A stretch of 64,000 nt of DNA from Bacteroidaceae bacterium. GTDB lineage: Bacteria > Bacteroidota > Bacteroidia > Bacteroidales > Bacteroidaceae. The notes beneath the pieces are model-generated. The model had not been told where the DNA came from. It saw nothing but the letters and a program-made list of their open reading frames with translations, and did not search any database. The translations under genes were made by a program, and so were the position numbers. Every line of letters starts with the position of its first letter. The stretch's first letter is position 1. Shown piece by piece: positions 1 to 7,561 of the stretch. The stretch covers positions 1 through 64,000 of the forward strand of contig JAFZWM010000002.1 of assembly GCA_017617315.1 (NCBI GenBank), written 5' to 3'.

Positions 1-21
1 CGCATTGTTTACGCAGACATG

Positions 22-54
22 AAAAAAGCACTTGCGAGAAACTCGTAAGTGCTT
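22..54 (-). terminator. Rho-independent terminator of tRNA-Met
   Basis: On the minus strand a 13-bp stem (positions 26-38 with 42-54, one G-T pair, 3-base loop) is followed by six T residues. It lies directly downstream of the minus-strand tRNA-Met gene and is its likely terminator. Confidence 0.85.
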
Positions 55-65
55 GATTTTCAGTG

Positions 66-139
66 TGGACCAGCCAGGGCTTGAACCTGGGACCTCCAGA
101 TTATGAGTCTGTTGCTCTAACCAACTGAGCTACAAGTCC
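66..139 (-). tRNA. tRNA-Met (anticodon CAT)
   Basis: Read on the minus strand the sequence folds as a complete cloverleaf of 74 bases without an encoded CCA end. The acceptor arm begins GGACTTG, the D arm contains AGTTGGTTAGA, and the 7-base anticodon loop CTCATAA gives CAT. The T arm is CCAGG/CCTGG around TTCAAGC. The acceptor stem has one T-T mismatch at position 6. A CAT anticodon can also belong to the lysidine-modified tRNA-Ile2; the overall sequence looks like elongator tRNA-Met, so that call is preferred but not proven. Confidence 0.9.
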
Positions 140-187
140 GATTTGCGAGTGCAAATATAGCGTAAAATATTGGAATGACAAAGAAGA

Positions 188-220
188 TTGGCAAAATTTT
201 AAATCTTTTTGCTATTTTTG
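188..220 (+). promoter_or_regulatory. Bacteroidota promoter upstream of the HAD/ribF pair
   Basis: TATTTTTG at 213-220 matches the Bacteroidota -7 consensus TAnnTTTG. A TTG at 188-190 lies about 22 bases upstream as a weak -33 element. The start codon of the HAD gene is 25 bases downstream. Confidence 0.6.
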
Positions 221-244
221 CAGCCTAATTACTCGCAATGAAAG

Positions 245-862
245 ATGATTGACAAAAAGATAAAGAATCTCGTTTTCGACTTCGGTGGAGTGCTCGTGCA
301 GCTCAACATGAAAAGATGCGTAGAACGCTTTGCTGCGCTCGGGTTTACTGAGGTTGAGAAATATGTGAATGCCTATTCAAAAGAAGGGCTTTTTCAGGAA
401 CTCGAACTCGGAAACGTGTCCGTGGAAGAGTTCTGTGCCGAAGTGGCAAAGCATTGTGCCGAAGGCGTTTCCGACAGCCAGATTCTGGACGCGTGGAACA
501 GCTTTCTCAACGGAGTGCCGGTGCATCTGATGAACGCCCTCATTGATTTGCAGAAGGATTGCCGCGTCATCTTGCTGAGCAACACCAACAAACCGCATTG
601 GGATTTCTCGTGCCGTGAATATTTCAGTCATGACGGACGTTCGGTCGGAGACCATTTCGAAAAGATGTTCCTTTCTTTCGAGATGCACGTTACCAAACCC
701 GATGCTCAAATCTTCGAACAGATGTGCTCTCAGGCTGATATCGTTCCCGAAGAGACCCTCTTCCTCGACGATGCCAAGGCAAACTGCATGGCTGCCGAAA
801 GACTCGGAATCAACACGCAACTGATTACGGCGGGCGAGGATTGGCGTTATTTGTTCAAATAG
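245..862 (+). CDS. HAD-family hydrolase (HAD-IA, YihX-like)
   Basis: A 205-residue cytoplasmic phosphatase of the haloacid dehalogenase superfamily. Motif I is VFDFGGVL with the nucleophilic Asp at residue 12; the usual second Asp is Gly, as in the YihX-type HAD-IA group. Motif II is LLSNTN, the motif III Lys is in TKPDAQIF, and motif IV is LFLDDAKAN. The region between motifs I and II forms the helical cap domain. Substrate cannot be read from sequence; YihX-like enzymes act on small sugar phosphates such as glucose-1-phosphate. The gene ends 8 bases before the preferred start of ribF, so the two are probably co-transcribed from the promoter at about 213. Confidence 0.85.
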   Translation: MIDKKIKNLVFDFGGVLVQLNMKRCVERFAALGFTEVEKYVNAYSKEGLFQELELGNVSVEEFCAEVAKHCAEGVSDSQILDAWNSFLNGVPVHLMNALIDLQKDCRVILLSNTNKPHWDFSCREYFSHDGRSVGDHFEKMFLSFEMHVTKPDAQIFEQMCSQADIVPEETLFLDDAKANCMAAERLGINTQLITAGEDWRYLFK

Positions 863-870
863 TACATTCT

Positions 871-1797
871 ATGTATATATATAAGGTAGATGATTGTTCG
901 GGGATAGCACCGTCGGTTGCAACGATAGGTTTTTTCGACGGCGTGCATAAGGGACACCAGTTCTTGCTTAATGGCGTGAGAGAACTGGCGCGCCAGCGTG
1001 GACTTGCGTCTATGGCGATAACATTTCCCGTGCATCCGCGCAAGGTTCTGCACGAGTCGTACATGCCGCAGCTGCTCACAACGTGCGACGAGAAGCTTGC
1101 CCTTCTCGAAAAAAACGGGCTCGACCAGACGGCTCTGCTCGACTTTTCGCAATCGCTCTCGCAGATGACGGCTCGCGAGTTCATGCAGAAAGTCATTTCC
1201 GAGCTTCTTAACGTCAAGGTGCTCGTCATCGGCTACGACCATCGTTTCGGCCATAATCGCGAAGAAGGATTCGAACAGTATGTTCAGTATGGAAAGGAGA
1301 TGGGGCTGGAAGTCGTCCAGGCTCAGGTTTGTGCCATTGAGAATGTCAACGTCAGCTCGTCGGTTGTCCGCAGTTTCCTGAGCGAGGGCTATGTCGAGAT
1401 GGCTAACAGATGCCTTGGCTATGAGTATGCCGTAGAGGGCAGGGTGGTGCATGGCTTTCAGATTGGCAGAAAGCTCGGATTCCCTACGGCGAATATTCAG
1501 CCTGATGATGCCGACAAGATGCTGCCAGCCAATGGCGTCTATGCCGTTAAGGTTGATGTGCAAGGCAAAAAATGCTTCGGAATGCTGAATATCGGCTGCC
1601 GCCCGACTCTGAACAACGGAGATAGCGTCAGCATCGAGGTTCATATTATCGACTGGAATTCTGATATCTATGATGAAAATGTCAAATTGACATTCGTGAA
1701 GAAAATCAGAGAAGAACAGACTTTTAAAAATCTTTTGCAGCTCGAATCTCAGCTAAAAAAAGATGCCGAATCTGTAAGATTTTTGTTCTATAAGTAA
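871..1797 (+). CDS. ribF: Bifunctional riboflavin kinase / FAD synthetase
   Basis: A 308-residue enzyme that phosphorylates riboflavin to FMN and adenylylates FMN to FAD in the cytoplasm. The N-terminal nucleotidyltransferase domain has the GFFDGVHKGHQ motif near residues 20-30 and the later YDHRFGHNREEGF segment. The C-terminal riboflavin kinase domain has GRKLGFPTANI and a final all-beta fold. The ATG at 871 is preferred over an upstream in-frame TTG at 841, because from 871 the protein begins just before the conserved domain and the 841 start would overlap the HAD gene. Length and domain order are normal for RibF. Confidence 0.93.
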   Translation: MYIYKVDDCSGIAPSVATIGFFDGVHKGHQFLLNGVRELARQRGLASMAITFPVHPRKVLHESYMPQLLTTCDEKLALLEKNGLDQTALLDFSQSLSQMTAREFMQKVISELLNVKVLVIGYDHRFGHNREEGFEQYVQYGKEMGLEVVQAQVCAIENVNVSSSVVRSFLSEGYVEMANRCLGYEYAVEGRVVHGFQIGRKLGFPTANIQPDDADKMLPANGVYAVKVDVQGKKCFGMLNIGCRPTLNNGDSVSIEVHIIDWNSDIYDENVKLTFVKKIREEQTFKNLLQLESQLKKDAESVRFLFYK

Positions 1798-1854
1798 ACT
1801 CAATGTTAAAAAAACTATAAAAAAATAGTTATTTCGTATTTATTTGCGAAAAAA

Positions 1855-1886
1855 TTTGGTAGAAATAAAAAACTGCAATAATTTTG
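1855..1886 (+). promoter_or_regulatory. Bacteroidota promoter for the secreted unknown gene
   Basis: TTTG at 1855-1858, a 20-base spacer and TAATTTTG at 1879-1886 fit the -33/-7 consensus well. The gene starts 65 bases downstream, so a leader of about 60 bases is expected. Confidence 0.7.
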
Positions 1887-1950
1887 CAGATGAAACGATA
1901 AAGCGCGTTTCAATGAAGTTCGAAGAAGAAAGAAAATAATTAGAATTGAC

Positions 1951-2886
1951 ATGAAGAAAATTTTTATCTTTATTTTTAGCCTTTTAGCTTTTATGCCTGA
2001 TGCTCTTGCACATGGAATTGGTGCAGGTGAGATTGCATTGGCAAGAAAGAAGTTCGCTTCTCCTATCAAGGCAACTGACATATTTGTCGGTGAAAAGAAG
2101 ATGTCATGCTACAGCGTTGATAGTGAATTGGCAAACAAGTATCTTAAGGAACAGATTAATAACGATATGGCTACTGCCGCAGAAGGCTGGGTGCCATTGG
2201 CATATATGTGTGTCGAGGACTTCAATAAACTGATTCTCGCAAATCAGGACTTGAACGACGAGACAGCAGTTGCACAGGTAAGTGCAGCAATGGACTTGAA
2301 GACTAAGTTCCAGGCAGAAATCGACAAGTTCGAGGCTTGGACTGAGGCTCAGGCAAAAGCAATTCAGACAGCAAGAGCAAACAGACTCGCAAAGGAGGCT
2401 GCTGCAAACGCTGCATACCTAAGCTCTCTTACTCCAGAGCAGAGAGCACAGAACGAGAAAGCCGTTGCTCAGTGGAAGACTCTTCTGAATCCTGAAACAC
2501 TTCTTGTAGGTGTAGGACTTCAGACAAAGGAGGACTTGCAGGACGAGATCGGAAAGTATTTCTCAAGTTCAGAGGGCGATTTCGAGGACTACAAGTTTGG
2601 TCAGCATGAGGTTAAGATGATGTTTGCTGGCGACGATAAGGTTCTCAGCAAGATTATCTTCCGCATCTCTGGCGAGGATGGCGAAAAGTATGCTGCAAAC
2701 TTGGCTAACGTGTCTTCTTTGAAGTTTGACCGTAGCTACAAGGTAAAGAGCCACACAACTAACGCTCTTGTTGCGGATATTCCAGACCTTGATGTAGTAA
2801 AGGTTTACAAGTGTAAGGATACAACTTGTGAGGTTTACACAGGCGAAGGTTTCGTAGAGGTTTCATTCTCTAATTTTAAGCGATAA
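1951..2886 (+). CDS. Secreted protein of unknown function, paralogue of the product at 53929-54876
   Basis: 311 residues with a clear signal peptide (hydrophobic FIFIFSLLAFMP, cleavage near ALA-HG at about residue 21), so the mature protein is periplasmic or surface-exposed. I do not recognise a named family. The first 100 residues share blocks with the product at 53929-54876: ALARKKF.SP, a tract ending ELA.KYL or ELAENYL, and YMC.EDFNKLI.AN. The C-terminal third also aligns through the KSHT block and a final beta-rich stretch. The middle (about 110-170) is Ala/Lys/Glu-rich and probably helical, with repeated AQAKA and ANRLAKEAA segments. The gene stands alone with its own promoter and a strong terminator. 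Confidence 0.75.
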   Translation: MKKIFIFIFSLLAFMPDALAHGIGAGEIALARKKFASPIKATDIFVGEKKMSCYSVDSELANKYLKEQINNDMATAAEGWVPLAYMCVEDFNKLILANQDLNDETAVAQVSAAMDLKTKFQAEIDKFEAWTEAQAKAIQTARANRLAKEAAANAAYLSSLTPEQRAQNEKAVAQWKTLLNPETLLVGVGLQTKEDLQDEIGKYFSSSEGDFEDYKFGQHEVKMMFAGDDKVLSKIIFRISGEDGEKYAANLANVSSLKFDRSYKVKSHTTNALVADIPDLDVVKVYKCKDTTCEVYTGEGFVEVSFSNFKR

Positions 2887-2915
2887 AATTTTCTTCTTCA
2901 TAAATACATTTTTTT

Positions 2916-2949
2916 AACCCCGGGGCTGTTGACAGTCTCGGGGTTTTTT
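2916..2949 (+). terminator. Rho-independent terminator
   Basis: Stem AACCCCG (2916-2922) pairs with CGGGGTT (2939-2945) and runs into a T tract. It ends the gene stopping at 2886 and lies tail-to-tail with the following minus-strand gene. Confidence 0.8.
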
Positions 2950-2975
2950 ATTGCTCTTTTTTTTGAAGGTCGATT

Positions 2976-4049
2976 TTATTCGAATTCCTCGCCGGCTTCA
3001 ACGCCAACGTCGTTGACGTACTTGCGGATGCTTGCGTCACCTCGCTTGCAGATAAGCAGAAGGTTGTCGTGCTCAACAATCGTATAGCCTTCCAAGCCCT
3101 GAATGACGGCGAACTTGTTATCCGGAAGGATAACGAGGTTATTGCTGCTGTTGTAATTCAGAATCTTTCCTCCCTTAAACACGTTGTTCTGCTCGTCTTT
3201 GGCCGAAACCTCATGGTATGTCTCCCAAGAGCCAAGGTCGGCCCATCCGAAGTCGCAGTGCATGACGTATACGTTCGATGAGCGTTCTAGGATTCCGTAG
3301 TCGATTGAGAGGTTCGGACAAGTAGAGTAGTGTTCCTCGATGAACTTTCGGATATTGTCTGGGCCTTGCAGCTTCGCGGCCTCGTCGAGAATCGAAGCGA
3401 TGTCGGGAATCAGCGTGTTGAAGGCATTGATAATCACCTTTACGCTCCACATGAAGATACCCGTGTTCCAATAAAACTCGTCGCTCTCTACAAACATTCT
3501 GGCGAATGAAATCTCGGGCTTTTCGGTAAACGACTTTACCTTGTGGAAGTTGTCGTCCGACTCCTCGAACTGAATGTATCCGTAGCGGGTGTCGGGACGT
3601 GTAGGCTTGATGCCGAAGGTGAGAAGCACGTCGTTCTGCGTTATGAATTCGAATCCGCGCAGCACATCTTTGCAAAACTCGGCTTCGTTTAGGATTATCT
3701 GGTCGGACGGAACAATTATCATGTTTGCACTTGGATCGTTGTCGTAGATGCGGCGTGCAACCCATGCAACGCAAGGCGCGGTATTTCGTCCCAGAGGCTC
3801 GTAAACGATGTGCTTTTCGTCCATTTCTGGAAGTTGTTCGTTAAGCAAGTCGCGGAATCGCTCTTGTGTGCAGACGTAGATATTCTCTTTAGGAATAATG
3901 TTGTTGAAACGGTCGTATGTCTGTTGCAGCATACTTCTTCCCGTCCCGAAGAAATCAATAAACTGTTTAGGCTTGTCTTTTCTGCTACATGGCCACAAAC
4001 GCTTGCCAAGTCCTCCTGCCAATATAACGCAATAGTTATGATTCATCAT
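2976..4049 (-). CDS. manC: Mannose-1-phosphate guanylyltransferase
   Basis: A 357-residue cytoplasmic nucleotidyltransferase that makes GDP-mannose from mannose-1-phosphate and GTP for polysaccharide and glycoconjugate synthesis. The N-terminal signature LAGGLGKRLWP begins at about residue 11. Further family blocks are TEKPEI, the NTGIFMW segment and the GWADLGSW segment, followed by a left-handed beta-helix tail. It lacks the phosphomannose isomerase domain of the long bifunctional enzymes and so is of the short monofunctional type. Two consecutive ATG codons open the gene; either could be the start. No capsule or LPS genes adjoin it. Confidence 0.92.
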   Translation of the reverse strand: MMNHNYCVILAGGLGKRLWPCSRKDKPKQFIDFFGTGRSMLQQTYDRFNNIIPKENIYVCTQERFRDLLNEQLPEMDEKHIVYEPLGRNTAPCVAWVARRIYDNDPSANMIIVPSDQIILNEAEFCKDVLRGFEFITQNDVLLTFGIKPTRPDTRYGYIQFEESDDNFHKVKSFTEKPEISFARMFVESDEFYWNTGIFMWSVKVIINAFNTLIPDIASILDEAAKLQGPDNIRKFIEEHYSTCPNLSIDYGILERSSNVYVMHCDFGWADLGSWETYHEVSAKDEQNNVFKGGKILNYNSSNNLVILPDNKFAVIQGLEGYTIVEHDNLLLICKRGDASIRKYVNDVGVEAGEEFE

Positions 4050-4146
4050 AGTCGTTTTGTTTGTAATTGTTACTCTGGCTAATTTAGTGATTTATTTTGT
4101 ATTTTCAAAGTAATGGAATAAAATTTGCTAAAAAGTTGTCAAAAAG

Positions 4147-4177
4147 TTTGCTGGTTCAAGATTTTGTTGTATCTTTG
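4147..4177 (+). promoter_or_regulatory. Strong consensus promoter of tRNA-Leu
   Basis: TTTG at 4147-4150, exactly 19 bases, then TATCTTTG at 4170-4177. This is a perfect match to the Bacteroidota consensus, 26 bases before the tRNA gene. Confidence 0.85.
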
Positions 4178-4203
4178 CACCGCATTTAGCAAATTGAGTT
4201 GTT

Positions 4204-4285
4204 GCCCAGATGGCGGAATCGGTAGACGCGCTGGTCTCAAACACCAGTGAGGCAACTCATCCCGGTTCGATCCCGGGTCTGGGTA
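4204..4285 (+). tRNA. tRNA-Leu (anticodon CAA)
   Basis: An 82-base class II cloverleaf with acceptor GCCCAGA/TCTGGGT, anticodon arm CTGGT-CTCAAAC-ACCAG giving CAA (reads TTG), a long variable arm (TGAGGCAACTCA) and T arm CCCGG-TTCGATC-CCGGG. CCA is not encoded. It has its own promoter and terminator. Confidence 0.96.
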
Positions 4286-4290
4286 CAAAG

Positions 4291-4325
4291 AAAGGCTGAT
4301 AATCGTTCTGATTTTCAGCCTTTTT
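4291..4325 (+). terminator. Rho-independent terminator of tRNA-Leu
   Basis: AAAGGCTGA (4291-4299) pairs with TCAGCCTTT (4315-4323) and continues in T residues, a few bases after the tRNA 3' end. Confidence 0.85.
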
Positions 4326-4396
4326 GCTTACTTGTACTTTGCGATGCAAATAGATATTTCGAGTTAAGTAAATTTCTAACTAAATAATACAAATAA

Positions 4397-5728
4397 ATGA
4401 GACGATTAACTATTACTATTCTTTCTTTATTTCTTGCTCTGAACATCTTTGCGGAGCGCATAGACATGGGCGCATGCAAGAACAAGAGTGCGAAAGACAA
4501 TACAAAGTTTATTGCGCAGAAGATTGCGTATCTGGCCGACAAATGCGGCGGCGGAACATTGTATTTCCCAGCCGGAGTTTACAATGTTGGTCCGATTGAA
4601 CTGAAAAGCAACATGACGCTCGAACTTGAGGCTGGCGCATTGCTTAAGTTCTCGAACGATATGGATCTTTATACTCCGTTTGTTGAGGTGCGTTACGAAG
4701 GCGTTGTAATGAAGACTTTCAAGCCGCTAATCTATGCCGTTGACTGCGAAAACATAACTATTAAGGGCGAAGGCACTATCGACGGACAGGGAAAGGCTTG
4801 GTGGAACGAGAAATTCAAGGTCGATCTTGATGTCCGCGACAGAAACATCATGACTACAAACAAATATCAGCAGATGTGGGAAGATGCCAACGATGTTGAG
4901 GCAATAAAGGCCGAGACGAACGTAGATTGGGCTCAGAACATAAAGAACCGCTTCTTCAGACCGCCTTTCATTCAGCCATTGCGATGCAAGAACGTTAAGA
5001 TTGAAGGCATCCATATTCAGAATTCGCCTTTCTGGACCGTGAATCCTGAGTTCTGCGACAACGTAACGGTTCACGGCATTACAATTAACAATCCGCTGTC
5101 GCCTAATACCGATGGAATCAACCCGGAGAGCTGCAAGAACGTTCATATAAGCGACTGCCATATCTCTGTCGGCGACGACTGCATAACAATCAAGGCCGGA
5201 CGCGATTATCAGGCAAGAAAGATTGGCGTGCCTTGCGAGAACATCACGATTACAAACTGCACGATGCTTTCGGGACACGGCGGCGTTGTTATAGGCAGCG
5301 AGATGAGTGGCGGCGTTAAGAAGGTAACTATCAGCAACTGCGTTTTCGACGGAACAGACCGAGGCATCCGCATCAAGAGTACCCGAGGCCGTGGCGGTGT
5401 TGTTGAGGACATCCGCGTGAACAACATCGTGATGAGCAACATCAAGCAGGAGGCTGTAATCTTCAATCAGAAGTACAGCAAGATGCAGAAGGAGGAGAAG
5501 ACAGAGCGCACTCCGACATTCAGAAACATTCATATTTCCGACATGATATGCCGAGGCGTTAAGACTCCAATCAAGATTGTTGGTCTTGAAGAGGCTCCAA
5601 TCTCTGACGTATCACTCAAAAACATAAATATAACCGAAGCCAAGGACAAGTGCATCTTTGAGGATTGCAACAACATCCTTATGGACAAGGTTATTGTAAA
5701 CGGCGAAGAGGTAAAACTCGACCTCTAA
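4397..5728 (+). CDS. Secreted glycoside hydrolase family 28 (polygalacturonase-like)
   Basis: 443 residues with an N-terminal signal peptide (cleavage near residue 19) followed by a right-handed parallel beta-helix. GH28 active-site motifs are all present: NTD at 237-239, GDD at 259-261, GHG at 293-295 and RIK at 325-327, giving the three catalytic aspartates, the His and the substrate-binding Arg/Lys. The enzyme should hydrolyse alpha-1,4-galacturonosyl or related pectin linkages outside the cytoplasm; exo or endo action and rhamnogalacturonan preference cannot be decided. It is not next to a SusC/SusD pair, so it is not in an obvious polysaccharide utilisation locus. Its stop overlaps the stop of the convergent dGTPase gene by 3 bases. 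Confidence 0.92.
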   Translation: MRRLTITILSLFLALNIFAERIDMGACKNKSAKDNTKFIAQKIAYLADKCGGGTLYFPAGVYNVGPIELKSNMTLELEAGALLKFSNDMDLYTPFVEVRYEGVVMKTFKPLIYAVDCENITIKGEGTIDGQGKAWWNEKFKVDLDVRDRNIMTTNKYQQMWEDANDVEAIKAETNVDWAQNIKNRFFRPPFIQPLRCKNVKIEGIHIQNSPFWTVNPEFCDNVTVHGITINNPLSPNTDGINPESCKNVHISDCHISVGDDCITIKAGRDYQARKIGVPCENITITNCTMLSGHGGVVIGSEMSGGVKKVTISNCVFDGTDRGIRIKSTRGRGGVVEDIRVNNIVMSNIKQEAVIFNQKYSKMQKEEKTERTPTFRNIHISDMICRGVKTPIKIVGLEEAPISDVSLKNINITEAKDKCIFEDCNNILMDKVIVNGEEVKLDL

Positions 5729-7059
5729 ACCATAGGAAGACTGTTGCCGTTTATCTTTCGGTAAAGGTCGAGCGCAAAGACGTCGGTCATGCCCGAAATG
5801 TAGTCGAGGACAGTCATTATCTTATCGTAGACATTGTCGCTATCAATACTATATTGCTCGGATATTCGTTCGAGCAATATTTTTGAATATGCCTTTTCTG
5901 GGTGCGTCTCGGCTTCAATCAGAAGCTGAATGAGCGTGCTTATAATCTTGAAGCCGGCAAGTTCGATGTCTACCACGTCCTTGCATCTGTAAATCTTTGC
6001 GAAAGCTACCTTCTGACATTGCTCGTAGGCAAGGCGAGGTCTTTCGGGAATGTGCTTTAGCAGACAGCCCTCGAATGTTCCTGAAAGAATCTTTTCCTCG
6101 TTGTCTACGAAAACATCGGTGCAGGCGCTTGTTAGCAGACTTATTACGCAGGCGCGCAGATATACAATCTGCTCGTTTGTGTCTGTAACCTCCTTGAAAC
6201 GCTCCCTTATCTTAGCCTTTTCATTTTCGTCGAAGAAGTTGAACAGAAGTTCCTGAGTCTCTTCGGTTGAGAGAAGCTTGAGCTTGTGCGCATCTTCCAA
6301 GTCCATAATCTCGTAGCAGATGTCGTCGGCAGCCTCTACAAGATAGACAAGCGGATGACGGACGAATCTCAGCGGTTCGCCTTCTTTGCTTAGCTTTATG
6401 ATGCCGAGTTCTTCGGCAATCTTTGTATAATCGTCCTTCTCGCTTTCGAAGAATCCGAATTTGCCGTTTTTCGTCGTAGCCGATGATGAGAAAGGATATT
6501 TCACAATCGATGCAAGAGTAGAGTAAGTCATTACGAAGCCGCCCGGACGGCGACCTTTGAACTGGTGTGTGAGAAGGCGGAATGCGTTGGCATTTCCCTC
6601 ATAGTGTATGAGGTCGTTCCATTGCTCGTCGGTGAGTTCAGACTTCAGAGCCTTTCCTTCGCGTTCGCTGAAGTATGTACTGATGGCCCTCTCGCCCGAA
6701 TGGCCGAAAGGAGGGTTGCCCATATCGTGAGCCAGACAAGCCGCCGTTACGATGTATGATATTTCGGAAAGATGACTGTCTTGCAGTTCGGGATGCTTTT
6801 GCAAGAGCCGCTCTGCGCAGTTGTTGCCCAGCGAACGCCCCACGCTTGCCACTTCCAGACTGTGTGTCAGGCGGTTGTGGACAAAGACGCTTCCCGGCAG
6901 CGGAAAAACCTGAGTCTTGTTTTGCAGCCTTCTGAAAGGCGCAGAAAAAATCAGACGGTCGTAATCGCGGTGAAACTCGTTGCGGTCGTCTTTTCTCTCT
7001 TCGTGTCTGCTTTCCTGTCCGAAACGTTTGTTTGTTATAAGTTGTTTCCAGTTCATCAT
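5725..7059 (-). CDS. dgt: dGTP triphosphohydrolase (dGTPase), HD domain
   Basis: About 444 residues, cytoplasmic. It releases triphosphate from dGTP and related dNTPs. The conserved opening [13 protein letters not shown], the HD metal site (NRLTHSLEV followed by [16 protein letters not shown]) and the downstream [12 protein letters not shown] block place it in the dGTPase family with full length. The start is set at the ATG pair at 7054-7059. The frame stays open to 7122, but that extension would run through the divergent promoter region shared with dut and has no family similarity. Convergent with the GH28 gene and divergent from dut, also a dNTP-pool enzyme. Confidence 0.92.
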   Translation of the reverse strand: MMNWKQLITNKRFGQESRHEERKDDRNEFHRDYDRLIFSAPFRRLQNKTQVFPLPGSVFVHNRLTHSLEVASVGRSLGNNCAERLLQKHPELQDSHLSEISYIVTAACLAHDMGNPPFGHSGERAISTYFSEREGKALKSELTDEQWNDLIHYEGNANAFRLLTHQFKGRRPGGFVMTYSTLASIVKYPFSSSATTKNGKFGFFESEKDDYTKIAEELGIIKLSKEGEPLRFVRHPLVYLVEAADDICYEIMDLEDAHKLKLLSTEETQELLFNFFDENEKAKIRERFKEVTDTNEQIVYLRACVISLLTSACTDVFVDNEEKILSGTFEGCLLKHIPERPRLAYEQCQKVAFAKIYRCKDVVDIELAGFKIISTLIQLLIEAETHPEKAYSKILLERISEQYSIDSDNVYDKIMTVLDYISGMTDVFALDLYRKINGNSLPMV

Positions 7060-7074
7060 AATAGGCAAATTTTC

Positions 7075-7105
7075 TTGCAAAAGTAACTCTTTTTTTTTAC
7101 TTTTG
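7075..7105 (+). promoter_or_regulatory. Promoter of the dut operon
   Basis: TACTTTTG at 7098-7105 matches the -7 consensus; TTG at 7075-7077 is a weak -33 element 20 bases upstream. The dut start codon is 21 bases downstream. Confidence 0.65.
7078..7085 (-). promoter_or_regulatory. Divergent -7 element for dgt
   Basis: On the minus strand TACTTTTG matches TAnnTTTG and lies 19 bases upstream of the dgt ATG. It falls inside the spacer of the dut promoter, so the two divergent promoters overlap. No good -33 element is visible. Confidence 0.5.
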
Positions 7106-7126
7106 CACCTAATTATAAACATTATA

Positions 7127-7561
7127 ATGAAAGTTCAGATAATAAATAAATCGCATCACGCACTTCCTGCGTATGCTACCGGATTGTCGGCAGGCATGGA
7201 TTTGCGTGCCAACATAACCGAGCCAATCGTATTGAAACCATTGCAGAGATGTCTTGTGCCTACGGGCTTGAGCATAGCCCTTCCCGAAGGATACGAGGCT
7301 CAGGTGAGACCGCGCAGCGGCTTGGCTCTGAAGAAGGGCATCACCGTTCTCAATTCGCCCGGCACAATCGATGCCGACTATCGTGGCGAGATTGGCGTTG
7401 TTCTTGTCAATCTTTCTGATACCGAATTTGTTATCGAGGATGGCGAGCGCATAGCGCAGATGGTTGTGGCACGCTACGAGCAGGTAGAGTGGGAGGCAGT
7501 TGAGACTCTCTCGGAAACAGAGAGAGGCGAAGGCGGTTTTGGCCATAGTGGAAGAAAATAA
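7127..7561 (+). CDS. dut: dUTP diphosphatase (dUTPase)
   Basis: 144 residues, trimeric dUTPase fold. It hydrolyses dUTP to dUMP and diphosphate, keeping uracil out of DNA and feeding dTMP synthesis. Motif 1 is AGMDLRA, motif 2 [11 protein letters not shown], motif 3 [13 protein letters not shown], motif 4 GERIAQMV and motif 5 [11 protein letters not shown]. Motif 5 has HS where many enzymes have ST. The ATG at 7127 sits 21 bases after a -7 element; longer in-frame extensions run back into dgt and are rejected. The stop overlaps the next start as TAATG. Confidence 0.96.
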   Translation: MKVQIINKSHHALPAYATGLSAGMDLRANITEPIVLKPLQRCLVPTGLSIALPEGYEAQVRPRSGLALKKGITVLNSPGTIDADYRGEIGVVLVNLSDTEFVIEDGERIAQMVVARYEQVEWEAVETLSETERGEGGFGHSGRK

